Of a stretch of DNA of 64,000 nucleotides, positions 36,785 to 47,135 are shown one piece after another. The stretch spans positions 930,001 through 994,000 of the forward strand of contig CBFFRP010000297.1 of the NCBI GenBank assembly GCA_965644295.1, given 5' to 3'. How positions within the stretch are numbered: position 1 is the stretch's first letter; each line of letters starts with the position of its first letter. A model generated the notes under the pieces. That model was not told the DNA's origin, made no database searches, and was given only the letters and a program-made list of their open reading frames with translations. A program made the position numbers and the translations under genes. Origin of the DNA: Paraphysomonas bandaiensis (taxonomy: Eukaryota > Chrysophyceae).

Positions 36785-38623
36785 ATGAGTGACGACATCT
36801 CTACCGATACGGATGAATTAATGGCTGAATTTGTAGAGGATTTTACGAGGTATACACAGACAACCATCCGACTATCTGTCATCTGACTATAAGCGTTTAG
36901 AATCAGCGATTGCAGTGATAATAACGATGAAACGGGCGGTATGGATGATATTGCATGCCCTGATGAAGTGTGTGGTATGGATATGGACCTTCTTGATTTC
37001 GATATTGGCGCTCTATCTCCTGGTTCAGTTGCAGATCGTGTTATGTCAGGTGACGATGAAGACCCTCATGACGGTGCTGACGATAACACCAGTGCAATGA
37101 TTTCTTCATTGAATGATACACAAACAGTAAGTGAAGGAAGTGATACAAAGTCTGCTCCTCATATCGATGAGGCAATACAAAAGGCAATGGAGAAACTTAA
37201 AACACGAAAAAACACTCCATCTTACAACAAGTTCAAGGACTGTGATGACCTAAAAAAACTGAAGGAAGATCTTTTTACCCTTCCTTGTTACAGTGATAAG
37301 AGCCGATACATTGTTAAAGAAGGACGGACATATTGAGTGCTTTGCTATATTTCCCTGGTTTCATCTTTCTCCTTCTTCGAACGGCCGTTTCAGACAAAGC
37401 ATCTCAGAGAGTGGTCGAGTCGACAAAATTATGCAGGCCATGAAGTATTTTTGGACTGAAAATTTTTCAGACGAAAATTACAAGGACTTGGATAATTACT
37501 TTCGAAGCATTATGAAGGACGCAAAAAAAAATAACACCCTTAACTTCAATCAGTGACGCTTGGGTCGCAATGATGTCATTGAGTAAGTGTTTTTGTATAG
37601 GTTGATTCTGGATTTGTTGATAATGTGTCGTAGAAACTACAAATCGAATGGAAAGTATTCAAGAAACGGTTGATGAGCATGGCAAAAGATTGGATAGTAC
37701 TGGCCGGATTCGAAGGCGACGCCTCTAATGAAACTTCAATTAAACGGCCTCTGGTGATCGCGCACAATACATGAGCATCCGTCCGAGATGTAGAGAGAAT
37801 ATGCAGAGTTTGTGTACACCAGGTATTAAACTCAATGTACTCATGTCGAACATATTTTTGTTCTCTATGCCATGTAGAAATCAGTATCATGGACACTATC
37901 ATTATATATAGTGTAGTCGTTTTAGTTATTATACAGGGAGGGTTTTTGGCATATATGGAGATGGAATTGGTCCTTTACTTTCGGCCAGTGCTACTTTTAA
38001 AAGACATCAGCTAAGCGGTGTTGTTGTGTATTCAATTCTCCCCGATATCATGGAGGATGACGTGGATCCTACATCTGGTGACTATTATGTCCCAGTAGTT
38101 ATGGTAGGCAAATGATGCTTGCGTTTAACCCTATGGATTTGAATTCTATTTGTTTTCGTGTTGCATCAGGTTGGAAAAGCATCTGTAGTGTTGGATAACC
38201 CAAAAGACTATGTAACACTCCTACAGAATTGTGATTCAACTTTTGATGTGTATGTCAATGAAAAAGGAAAGGTGAGACTAAAGCGGCCTAATTTACCATT
38301 GAAATGCGGCGAGGTACGATTTGGCCGGGTAGAAGCTAATAGCAATATTTGTTTTGATGAAAATGGATTGCCGTGGTTTCAGGGCGTTAGAGGTGGTGTG
38401 AGTGTTACTATTCAGTCCACAGGTGTTCTACTCACACAATTTACATGTATTTGCTTAATTTTTATCTAGGCTCCGAAATGGATATTCAGCGAAGATGTAA
38501 CGGAAAAATTCCGCCGAGTCTTAAGACAGTGATGTCGACTGCAATTGGAAAGAAAGCTATACATCGATTGGAAGGGAAGATTTCGTCGAAAGCTGATAGG
38601 CGGGCCGTGAATGCAGCTCATTT
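36785..38623 (+). pseudogene. Broken second copy of the PDZ-protein gene
   Basis: The start codon (36785), donor sites and most exons match the intact gene in arm A. A 4-bp duplication (ggacggacat for ggacat) near 37322 shifts the frame and stops exon 2 shortly after. Exon 3 carries several small deletions (around 37695-37750). The PDZ exon is cut by a deletion at about 38620, so the PDZ domain is gone. Exon 5 (38169-38420) is still almost identical to the intact copy, so the duplication is not very old. Confidence 0.88.
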
Positions 38624-39577
38624 AGCCCAATCACACCGTGGGCATCTATAATAGGAAGTGAATCTCCACCGGTAATCTTGCTCCTCATGGAGCTAGATGG
38701 CATCCATCATCCATCCTACCTGCTATACAAAATGAGCGCCATAGATCATTATCAGTCCTGTGCATGATAAATATTGAGTTTTCTATTGGCTGATCAATTG
38801 AATGCTGTAGTTGAGAGATTTTAATAAAATACCATTGGTGAATGATATGTTCGATTTGATGCTCTGTATGCCACTAATATATTATATTGTGTGAGATGGT
38901 ATCTTAGACACAGTCATAGTGTATAATCACTGGATATAAGAACGACTAGGCGGAAGTAATTTGTTACTTTGACTAGATTATTTCACCAAAAATAGCGTGA
39001 CTAGGTAATTCAACTAATTTGACTAGGTTGAATAATATTTCCCATAGTTAAATACAGTAACATATACACTTATTGCTGTGTGCCTGTTAGAATCGCAGAC
39101 GGCGTATTTCTTAGATATATAAAATGTCTGTTTATTAGTAAAAATTGGCGTTTGAGAGTCAGTCCCAGCGTAGCAGCTAGATGAGCAGACTATTCAAAGC
39201 TAGATATGCATCTACCAGGATCTAACTAGTACAAACACTAGTATACTACTATATATTTTAACGCTACGAAAGTTGTTTGTGTGCGACATCGCAAACAGTA
39301 TGGTGCAACCATTCCCACTTTTGAATGTGTATGGAGAGGTATCAGTGGACAGGAATCCTTCGGGATCAATGCTCGTTTAGTCCTTTGGAGTAGGGTTCCG
39401 CAGGATTGCGAGGGGTAACGGGATTCTAAATGAGTACCGGTGAGCATTCACTGCATTAGATGCCGGGGTTGAGACGTAGTCTTAGGTTCTCGATAGTCTG
39501 GAGGAAACGCAGTTTGCGATTTGGACCTGGGGCGCAGAAATATCTGGCGGTTTGGTGACGTGGTGGTGAGATATTGT

Positions 39578-39739
39578 CATTCAATTCTCCCCGATATCAT
39601 GGAGGATGACGTGGATCCTACATCTGATGACTATTACGTCCCAGTAGTCACGGTAGGCAAATGATACTTGCGTTTCAAAAACCCTATGGATTTGAATTCT
39701 ATTTGTTTTCGTGTTTTACCAGTTTGGAAAAGCTACCAG
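39578..39739 (+). repeat. Templated fragment of the PDZ gene inserted in arm B
   Basis: This 162-bp piece repeats exon 4 end / intron / exon 5 start of the same gene (source 38028-38181 or the equivalent in arm A). It is flanked by a 23-bp direct duplication (39555-39577 and 39740-39762, two mismatches; gtgacRtggtggtgagR) that is single in arm A. It looks like filler copied in during break repair. Confidence 0.75.
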
Positions 39740-40195
39740 GTGACATGGTGGTGAGGTATTGTTATGTGCGCGAGATGGGGTGTGCGAGTGTGAGAAGTGG
39801 GTGATGGAGGAGATGTGAGGGGGAGCGGCTGTTGCCACCCTGGGGCGTGATTCTGCGATGACGTCGCAGCTTGTGTAAGTGCTGAGGAAACCGATCCCGG
39901 GTGTGTGACAAACTGGGTGCAATCCTTCTCGTCACGCCTAGTATATAAGAGGAGGACCCACAGTTTTCTGTGTTTGTAGAGAGGAAGTGCTACTTGTCGT
40001 TATTATTAAGTGGTATGTCAATGGAAATATGTTTAATTATTATAAATCCTTAAGAAAATCCTCTAGAAACCCGGAAGGGAAACCCCTATGTCTATATCTC
40101 AAAAGTTCAATGGGACCTTCCAAACAGAGTAGTCTTAAGATATTCACCAAATCTCCCTACCAACTGAACAAAGATGATGATCAGTGGTGTCATTG

Positions 40196-40957
40196 CTAAG
40201 GGATAACAGTTTCGAGCTCCTGTGTGTGAATGCACACTGCAGCAGTGCAAAACGTGAAGGTATTCGTAACCGCAATTTGGTCAGCAGAGGTTGCCCTGAC
40301 ATTGGCGTCTTTGGATATGCCGATATTAGCATTGTCAGAATTCAAAGAAATCCTTTGTTGATGCACATTCAGCAGCATACCGGTCAAGAAAATCACACAC
40401 CTTACTTTCACATCTCCCATGCTTACAACTTGATCCACAAAAACTTCAAATGACTTGGATTTTCTGTCAATGATTAGAGTATTCCCAGACACATGACATA
40501 TACCAGTAGTGATTTCTGAAGTCAGCTTCGGACCAATATAATTTGCAAACGATCCCATCCCCAACTTGGCCAAGTTCAATTGTGCTGTAATTTCGCTTGT
40601 AAGATGTTCATCAATGGCCAACAATGAATTTGCGTATGAAACAAGCGCTTCATACTTTTCAACGGCAACATTGTTACGCCAGCCTGTTACACTTGACATT
40701 CTGGAGGTCACCTCTTCTTTTCTGTTGGATGAGTGATGCTTCTCAAAATGTTCTGGACACCTTGATGTATCGCCGTGTGTCGCGGTCACTGGGGCCCCAC
40801 ACCCTTGAACTGAACATGTGCAAGCACGACAGAAGGCACTTTCCCATGAATCTTCGATTGCTGGTCTGCGTGAGCATGTTCTACAAAGGCAATCATCACA
40901 GTATTCATACCCTTGTACTGGTTTATTGTAATTACACTTTGAGCATTTTTGGCCCAT
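40196..40957 (-). CDS. Cys-rich zinc-binding hypothetical protein
   Basis: The ATG at 40957 gives 253 aa (MGQKCSKCNYNKPVQGYEYC). Residues 5-75 contain many Cys in CxxC and CxxxC pairs plus His (CDDCLCRTCSRR, CRACTCSVQGCGAPV, CPEHF), a multi-zinc array of unknown family. The rest is mixed alpha/beta (SFEVFVDQVVSMGDVKVRCV, FLTGMLLNVHQQRISLNSD) without known motifs. It is intronless. Its upstream region is MITE copy 4, so the promoter may lie in or beyond the repeat. No function can be given. Confidence 0.6.
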   Translation of the reverse strand: MGQKCSKCNYNKPVQGYEYCDDCLCRTCSRRPAIEDSWESAFCRACTCSVQGCGAPVTATHGDTSRCPEHFEKHHSSNRKEEVTSRMSSVTGWRNNVAVEKYEALVSYANSLLAIDEHLTSEITAQLNLAKLGMGSFANYIGPKLTSEITTGICHVSGNTLIIDRKSKSFEVFVDQVVSMGDVKVRCVIFLTGMLLNVHQQRISLNSDNANIGISKDANVRATSADQIAVTNTFTFCTAAVCIHTQELETVIP

Positions 40958-41031
40958 CTTATATATGAGGTAGTTAAGGATTATAGTCAATGATCTTGTC
41001 TTGCATTTTGTTCTGCCTACTATTGAGTCTT

Positions 41032-41180
41032 GTATCAGCGTCCTTTGTATATTTTTGTCCAAAAATGTCTCTAATATTGAGATAATAGTTATCTGTATTA
41101 CAGCCGTAGTTGTATCACAGTAATATAGACGATATTTACCTCAATATATTTCCGAAAAATAAGATTCTGACTGCCGATAC
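41032..41180. repeat. Dispersed MITE-like repeat, copy 4
   Basis: Starts GTATCAGCGTCCTTTGTATA and ends GACTGCCGATAC, with the same interior as copy 3 (ctctaatattgagataatag). It lies 75 bp upstream of the Cys-rich gene start. Confidence 0.8.
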
Positions 41181-41648
41181 TCTTGTGGTCTGCGTCCAAA
41201 AGCAGGAAAAAAGAATACTAGTGAACTCCTCAAAAAAGATACAAATTATAGTATCTTTAACAGACTCTTTCACAACAACTAGGAGACGTTTTTTGACCAC
41301 AATTTCAAAGCTCTTCTACACTCATATTGCATACGAAAAAACAAAAAGCACAATACAATAAAATGAAGACTGGTCCGCTTTGTAGGAATTCCTAGTAGGG
41401 TTTCGACAAAATATTTTCAGTTCAATGACCATTAAAGATATACCTTTTCAGTTTTTTGTCTGCTAAAGATCCGTTTTTCTGTTATATATCGCTAAATATT
41501 TTCAGTTTTTGTCTACTAAAGATATCGTGCGCACGATCCTGAATCTACATCGAACTTAAAGAACAACGCTTGCATGTTGCATGACATCACAAACCGTTGC
41601 ATATACAATACAACTTGCAAGCTGTCTTACACATACTTATTGTTAATA

Positions 41649-42920
41649 ATGTTTTCTGCTCTTTCTAGAAACGCCGCACGCACCTCTGTCCTTGCTGCCA
41701 GCGCTGTGTTGGCGGGAACTTCATTCCATCACCAGAATGGATTTTGCAGCACTTCCGACCAGCTCAGCGATATCTTGAAGTCTGTCAAAGCTATCGAGAA
41801 GGACTTAGGTATCGACCAGACAGAAACCGCTCCTGCTGTCGATCCTGTTGGAAACTTCCCCGTTTTGACCTCGAAACATAAGTCTCTTGCTGTCAAGGTC
41901 CTGAAGGAGAACCCCGACATCTATGCCAAACTTTGCAACAAGAAGACCCCAATGGGATTCACTTTTGACCACGCTATCCAAGCTGGTCTAGATGCCCCTC
42001 ATCTTGGTGTTGGAGTAGTTGCAGGCGAGCCGGCTGCATTTGAAACTTTCAAGGAGCTGATGGACCCAGTCATTGAGGGATGGCACGGGTACAAGCCCTC
42101 TGACACTCACACCAGTGACATGGACTACAACAAGCTTAAGCTTACCCCCGAACAGGCTGAAAAGTTTGACAAGTATGTGGTATCTACCCGTATCCGTGCC
42201 GGACGGTCAATTGATGGTCTCGCCCTTCCTCCCTCAACTGACCGCAAGCAACGCAGAAAGGTTGAATCCCTCTGTGTGAACGCCCTCTCCAGTATGCAGG
42301 GTGACCTTGAGGGCAAATACTATCCTCTTGGCAACATGACAAAGGAAGAGGAGCAGCAGCTTATCGATGATCACTTCCTGTTCCAGAAACCTGGCCCTCG
42401 TAACGTCCTTGCGAACTGTGGTGCTGGTCGTGACTGGCCTGATGCTCGTGGTATCTTCCACAACAAGGAGAAGACTTTCCTTGTGTGGGTTAACGAGGAG
42501 GATCATATCAGATGCATCAGTATGCAGAATGGTGGCAATGTCAAAGAGGTATTCGCTCGCTGGGCCCGCGCAATCAACTCCATCGAGGAGTCTCTCAAGA
42601 GTGCAGGATATGGATATGCCCACACTGATCATCTCGGCTACATCACCACCTGCCCCTCGAATGTCGGAACTGGCCTCCGTGCATCAGTTATGCTTAAGCT
42701 TCCTAAGCTTTACAAGAAGCTTGGTGTACATGCTCTTGAAGAGCTTTGTGACTCCATGGGTCTCCAGGCGAGAGGTGCCAAGGGTGAGCACTCTCCTCCT
42801 GGCCCTAACGGAGAGTTCGACATCTCCAACAAGGGACGTATCGGCGCCTCCGAGGTCGCTCTTGTTCAGCGCATGATTGATGGAGTGGATAAGCTTATTG
42901 CTATGGAAGAGGCTTGCTAA
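41649..42920 (+). CDS. Phosphagen (arginine-type) kinase with organelle-type leader
   Basis: An uninterrupted frame, taken from the ATG at 41649, gives 423 aa; an in-frame ATG at 41574 is possible. Residues 1-36 (MFSALSRNAARTSVLAASA) are Arg/Ser/Ala-rich with no acids, like a mitochondrial presequence. The kinase domain shows the N-domain TPMGFTFDHAIQAGLDAP segment, VVSTRIRAGRSI, DDHFLF, ARDWPDARGIFHN, WVNEEDHIR and the active-site TTCPSNVGTGLRA with the reactive Cys. These enzymes move phosphate between ATP and a guanidino compound. The substrate-specificity loop (GLDAPHLGVGVVAGE) is short, as in arginine kinases, rather than long as in creatine kinases; taurocyamine cannot be excluded. G/C-rich third positions suggest high expression. 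Confidence 0.92.
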   Translation: MFSALSRNAARTSVLAASAVLAGTSFHHQNGFCSTSDQLSDILKSVKAIEKDLGIDQTETAPAVDPVGNFPVLTSKHKSLAVKVLKENPDIYAKLCNKKTPMGFTFDHAIQAGLDAPHLGVGVVAGEPAAFETFKELMDPVIEGWHGYKPSDTHTSDMDYNKLKLTPEQAEKFDKYVVSTRIRAGRSIDGLALPPSTDRKQRRKVESLCVNALSSMQGDLEGKYYPLGNMTKEEEQQLIDDHFLFQKPGPRNVLANCGAGRDWPDARGIFHNKEKTFLVWVNEEDHIRCISMQNGGNVKEVFARWARAINSIEESLKSAGYGYAHTDHLGYITTCPSNVGTGLRASVMLKLPKLYKKLGVHALEELCDSMGLQARGAKGEHSPPGPNGEFDISNKGRIGASEVALVQRMIDGVDKLIAMEEAC

Positions 42921-43497
42921 ATGACTATGTTCATTGAAAGCTAAGACAAGAATAGTTTGTGTTGATTTTCTTGTCGCTTGTGTTTGTTGTGTAAGATTAA
43001 AAATTTGTTGAATTAACGAGATCTTATTGTGCATTAGCTGCCTTAAGCAGGACTTTATCAATACTACATATGTAATTACATAGTTACTTTCTGCTTTCTG
43101 ATAGATGCAAATGCTTTACACAGCAGAAATAGAATCATATTGTTCAGCATGCTGTAAGCATTTCAAACGTCGGGAGAGGCGAGCTTTTTATTCGGTGCTA
43201 GGGAAATATAGTAACTGTATTGCTTGATTGATCACCAATATTATTATTGTTGAACTAGCAGAAAATATCTTATAGTTAATAGTAACTACTACATACGAAA
43301 AGGTTGTTAATATTAAAGTAAGATATAATAGCTTGTCTGTTCTCTGTCGTCCTAATTAATAGTTTGCTAGTTTACTACTAGTAAGTTGATGTGGACAACG
43401 TTATTGAAATATCAAATATAATAAATCTTTAATATTGCTTAATCATTACGATTTTAATAGTTGCACTGAGATTTATTTGAAAATAGTTGTCAGTCAA
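42921..43497. other. 3' intergenic interval
   Basis: AT-rich sequence between the convergent kinase and methyltransferase genes; nothing recognised. Confidence 0.45.
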
Positions 43498-44396
43498 CTA
43501 ATTCTTTCGCCACCTCCCAATCGCAGTGGACAGTTTTAATCCCCATGCGTTAATAGTGGTTCCATCTCTACCTTCGTGGGAAAGCTCTGGTGGTAGCATT
43601 TCAAGTTGAAAGTGTTGAAACCCGAGGGGCTCCAGTAATGACGCGTAGTCTTCCATGGTCACTTTGAAAGGTGGTCCACCTTCCTTATCACCAATAGGAT
43701 ACATAATGGTGCAAAGTTCACCTCCTGGTGCCACAAGTGCTGCCATTTTCTTTGCCCAATCTCCTCTCACAGAAGGATCTAATGCACAAAAAAATGTATA
43801 GTCATAAATAAACTGAAATTGATTGGGTGGATCTTCAGGTAACTCAAAGAATGATGCCTGTTTAAACACAACAGATTCATGAGGTGGTTTCTTATCATCA
43901 GGTACAGATTGATAATATTCTTTGGCAGCTTGTATTGCTGTATTTGATAAATCCACTCCAATAGCTACTCTATCTGATGTAGCTAATAAGAGGACATCAT
44001 ATCCTCGACCACATCCAGGTACAAGAGCTCGACCAGTTGGGACTGTTCCTTCCTTTACCATTTGTTTTAATGCAGGTAGAGGTTCATAGATATCGAATTT
44101 ATCACCAGGGGAGATACCTTCTTGCCACATTTCTAATAGGGGATGATTAGTGTGGTGTGTATATAGGAGTGGATGGGTAGGGACATATACATATATATGG
44201 GACATATACATATATATACTTACATACATATGCATACATAGACTTATATAGGCATATATAGGCATAGTAGTAGATACATATAGAGGTATACGTATACATA
44301 CTGATACATGCATATATTATAGGCATACACTCATACATACATACCTTCCCAACGAGGGTGTTCCCTCTCACTTCTTGTATTACTTTCATCACCCAT
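43498..44396 (-). CDS. SAM-dependent thiol/halide methyltransferase (HOL/TPMT type)
   Basis: Exons 44396-44345 and 44132-43498 join in phase (WE|EMWQEG) to give 228 aa. The N-terminus HPRWEEMWQEGISPGD matches the W-x(2-3)-W-x-x-G start of plant HOL thiocyanate/halide methyltransferases and bacterial thiopurine methyltransferases. GRALVPGCGRGYDVLLLA is SAM motif I and IGVDLSNTAIQAA is motif II. FIYDYTFFCALDPSVRGDWA and LCTIMYPIGDKEGGPPFKV complete the fold. Enzymes of this family methylate thiols, thiocyanate or hydrogen sulfide, so sulfide or thiol detoxification is plausible but inferred. The 212-nt intron is long for this window because it contains TATA/CATA repeats. Confidence 0.9.
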
Positions 44397-45597
44397 TTTT
44401 TCACTTACTCACTTGTCTAAATAACCTGCACTTATCCTCACTGATATATGATGCAATATAGTGATCTTAGTATGCACAATATGCAAAGCAATCATACACC
44501 ACTTCACACTTCACTTCAATCCTAAGAATTCTATTTATAAAAAACACCCTTTTTTTGTTGTTTATGAATTATTTAGATCATCAAAAAAACAGAATACAAT
44601 GAAAAAACCTGAGTTTTTAAAATGATTGACATATTCCCCCCTTATCACGGTCCTCTAGAAAATTCAGATTTTTTTCCTGTGTGTATTCTACAAACCACAC
44701 TCCAACCACACACACACCATACTACGTACGGAGTCCTCTGTATATTTTTGTTCAAATATGCCTCTAATATTGAGACAATAATTATCTGTATTCCAGCCGT
44801 AGTTGTATATCAGTAATATCGAGTATATTTGCTTCAATTTATTTCCGAAAAATAAGATGCTGACTGCCAATACGTATAGCAATGATCATACTTGCTGGGC
44901 GTATCTATGTATCTATTCATTGTCATTTACACAGCACATAATATCCTCATGTTTAGTTTAAAAAGAGTCTAGAATAATGTTTACTTGTTGAACAATATGC
45001 TGATGAAAGAAATCTTATGAACAACATCAAGTAGATGGGATATGACTTACAGTGCATATCATTACAAGGGATACATGTGATCATTATATATGGCGGGAGG
45101 GAGGAGCGCATGTTTGAATATATTGTTCAAAAAGTAAACAGTATTATGGATTCCTTTTGAATATAAACACGAAGATGTAGTGTTCTTGCGTAACTGATAA
45201 TGAATTGACAATGAATGCAGGTACCAACCTTATGACTTATCCATGGATGGGATGTCGTAACGCGGTGGTGGAGTACCTATCCAATGATTAATGATTGAGC
45301 GGTTATTACTAACAAATAATGCTATAACTGCATTACACGCTGACAATATAGTAAATAAAACTCTTTCACTTGAAGAAATGAGCAGCTTAAAAAGTGTATT
45401 ATGTTAGCATGGTAGTACTAAATAACATTCTGCAGATATGTTTACCACGTCGTTGCGTGGTGTCATTTAATAGAGTTGATGAGAGAGCAGCAATAATCAG
45501 TTTGTCCTATGTGGCTTTTGATGGTTGTGTATCCGTAAATTTTGTCTCGTGATGTGAAGGTTCTATCTACTGCTTAGAATTGAGAGAGTGCGTTTAG
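44397..45597. other. Gene-free interval
   Basis: Contains MITE copy 5 and otherwise AT-rich DNA with no coding frame that I can support. Confidence 0.5.
44725..44874. repeat. Dispersed MITE-like repeat, copy 5
   Basis: Same interior as copies 3 and 4 (ctctaatattgagacaataa, ttccgaaaaataagatgctg) and ends GACTGCCAATACG. The left inverted end is slightly altered (cgtacggagtcc). Confidence 0.78.
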
Positions 45598-45702
45598 CAG
45601 GGCTAGGGAACATTATATTAAATTGCAATATATTGTATTGTAAAATATATTGATTGGTGCACTGGCTAATATTCCATCAATATAGTTTCTGTTAAAGTGG
45701 CT
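45598..45702 (+). mobile_element. Left part of a hAT copy split by the virus (rest at 62881-62960)
   Basis: It starts CAGGGCTAGGGAACATTATA and follows the hAT of 23788 through 'aaaatatattgattggt' and 'ccatcaatatagtttctgtt' up to the element border. Similarity resumes at 62886 (acaatagtattgca, then caatattatgatagtc) beyond the right border and fades near 62960. The far hAT end with CTAGCCCTG was not found in the window. The virus therefore inserted into an older hAT element. Confidence 0.85.
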
Positions 45703-45705
45703 TCC

Positions 45706-46205
45706 AAAAAAAAAAATAGTGATGATGATGGCCGCTCCGCTCGGCATATGGCTTCATTTTAAATAATCCCATATTTCTATACTTTCTTAATTAATCCATA
45801 TTTCTATATCTATTTTAAATAATTCCATATTTCTATACTTTCTTAAATAAATCCATAAATTATTATTATTATTATTAATTTGACATTTTGGCATTGGCAT
45901 TTCAAATAAAATTATAAGAACTAAAATTATAATTCGAGATTAAAGAAAAAAACAATATTATGTCATGCCAAAAATGCCATTTACTTCATCACCATCAATA
46001 GCAGTAGCGTGTATATATCCCATCGCCACACTATGCACACATACTATAAACATACTAGCTACTGCACCAACACTATCTATACAAATCTTCTCTTTAAATA
46101 CTATTGTTATATGAAATGGTTTAAAGAATTATTTTTCATTTTATTTATTTTAATTTAAAAAGCAATTAAAAACACTTAAAGATAATTTGATATATAATAT
46201 TATAA
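45706..46205 (+). repeat. Left terminal inverted repeat
   Basis: Runs from the 11-A tract through 'tagtgatgatgatggccgct' to 'gatatataatattataaa', just before the first gene. By eye it matches the reverse complement of 62380-62877 except for one C/T difference near 45769 and the A-tract length (11 against 9). It contains simple repeats (attattattatt) and a small GC palindrome (ccgctccgctcgg). Its inner edge supplies the likely promoter of the gene at 46211. Confidence 0.95.
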
Positions 46206-46210
46206 AGTAA

Positions 46211-46570
46211 ATGAACATTTTCAAAATATTTCTTAATGTCGATTTTAAACTCAAAGATGATGCTAAACTGTTAGGCGCCAAGTGGGATTCAAATATTAAA
46301 TGTTGGTTTGTATACAGTAATCATTTAAATTGCGAAACACTTGTTGAAAAGTTTGGGGAAAATAAAGAAAAAAGGAAGGATTACAATAAACAGTATAGGA
46401 AGCTAAATAAAGAAAAGATAGCTGAATCGAGAAAAATATACAGAGAAAAGAACAAGGACAAGATAAACGAGAAACATAATTGTGAATGTGGTAGTAAATA
46501 TAGAAAGATCGATAAAGCTAGACATATCAGAACAAAGAAACATGTCAAATATATGGAGGCATTGCATTAA
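46211..46570 (+). CDS. DUF5710-like protein with C-terminal zinc finger
   Basis: 119 aa. Residues 8-42 (LNVDFKLKDDAKLLGAKWDS, KCWFVYSNHLNCE) match the short DUF5710-type module (L-x-V-P/D-F-x-x-K-D-x-A-K-x-L-G-A-K-W-D), found in giant viruses, plasmids and mobile elements. The centre is a Lys/Glu-rich helix. The C-terminus CECGSKYRKIDKARHIRTKK carries a CxC...HxxTKKH finger that recurs in the GIY-YIG protein of this element. The start ATG lies immediately inside the terminal repeat, after 'tataatattataaa'. DNA binding is plausible; the true role is unknown. Confidence 0.75.
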   Translation: MNIFKIFLNVDFKLKDDAKLLGAKWDSNIKCWFVYSNHLNCETLVEKFGENKEKRKDYNKQYRKLNKEKIAESRKIYREKNKDKINEKHNCECGSKYRKIDKARHIRTKKHVKYMEALH

Positions 46571-47135
46571 TTCCTCATTTTTCCATCAGCAACCATTTCA
46601 CAACTTACTTGTAGTATATAGCGGGAAAGCTGTTGTGTTGTCATCATCGCAATATCAGTTAATGACTTTCTAGCCTTCTTACTGGCCTTGCCTACATTGA
46701 TGTCGTCCATATTCACAATATGTATAATATATAATATGTATGAACTGTCACAACGTTTACAATTGCAAGTATCTTTTGCGATATTTATATATGCATAATT
46801 TATTTTTTCAGTTTTGCAATATCCTGGATATGCTGAATAACTTGGTCAAAACACTAATTTGAGTGAAAACCCCCCTCTGTTCACTCATTTTGAGTGAAAA
46901 CCCCCTCTGTTCACTCTTTTTGAGTGAAAACCCCCCTCGTTTCACTGGTTTTGAGTGACAACACCCCTCTGTTCACTGGTTTTGAGTGAAAACACCCCTC
47001 TGTTCACTGGTTTTGAGTGAAAACACCCCTCTGTTCACTCATTTTGAGTGAAAAGTACCAATTTCGAGAGAAAACCCATATTTTATTTGTGGAAACCCAT
47101 TTCTGTTTTATAATACAGTAATATATAGAGACAAT
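46571..47135. other. Element intergenic region with hairpin repeats
   Basis: No gene. The right half (46858-47060) is the GAGTGAA/TTCACTC repeat array described separately. The left half, 46571-46850, is AT-rich with no visible motif. Confidence 0.6.
46858..47060. repeat. Six-fold 31-bp hairpin repeat inside the virus
   Basis: Units of the form tttGAGTGAAaacMcccctctgTTCACTc recur six to seven times. Each unit has a 6-7 bp inverted repeat (GAGTGAA/TTCACTC) around a C-rich loop. The region lies between the left terminal gene and the capsid-like genes, about 75 bp before the ATG at 47136. It could be a replication origin, packaging signal or regulatory site. Confidence 0.85.

Larger units (their letters stand above)
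36655..39990 (+). repeat. Inverted duplication, arm B (degraded)
   Basis: Reverse complement of arm A with changes: small indels in the gene, a deletion of about 0.9 kb (arm A 26.83-27.71 kb is missing) whose junction at about 38620 shows an 'agctcatt' microhomology, and an extra fragment at 39578-39739. Similarity continues to about 39990 through the 3' region and the C-rich block. Confidence 0.85.
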
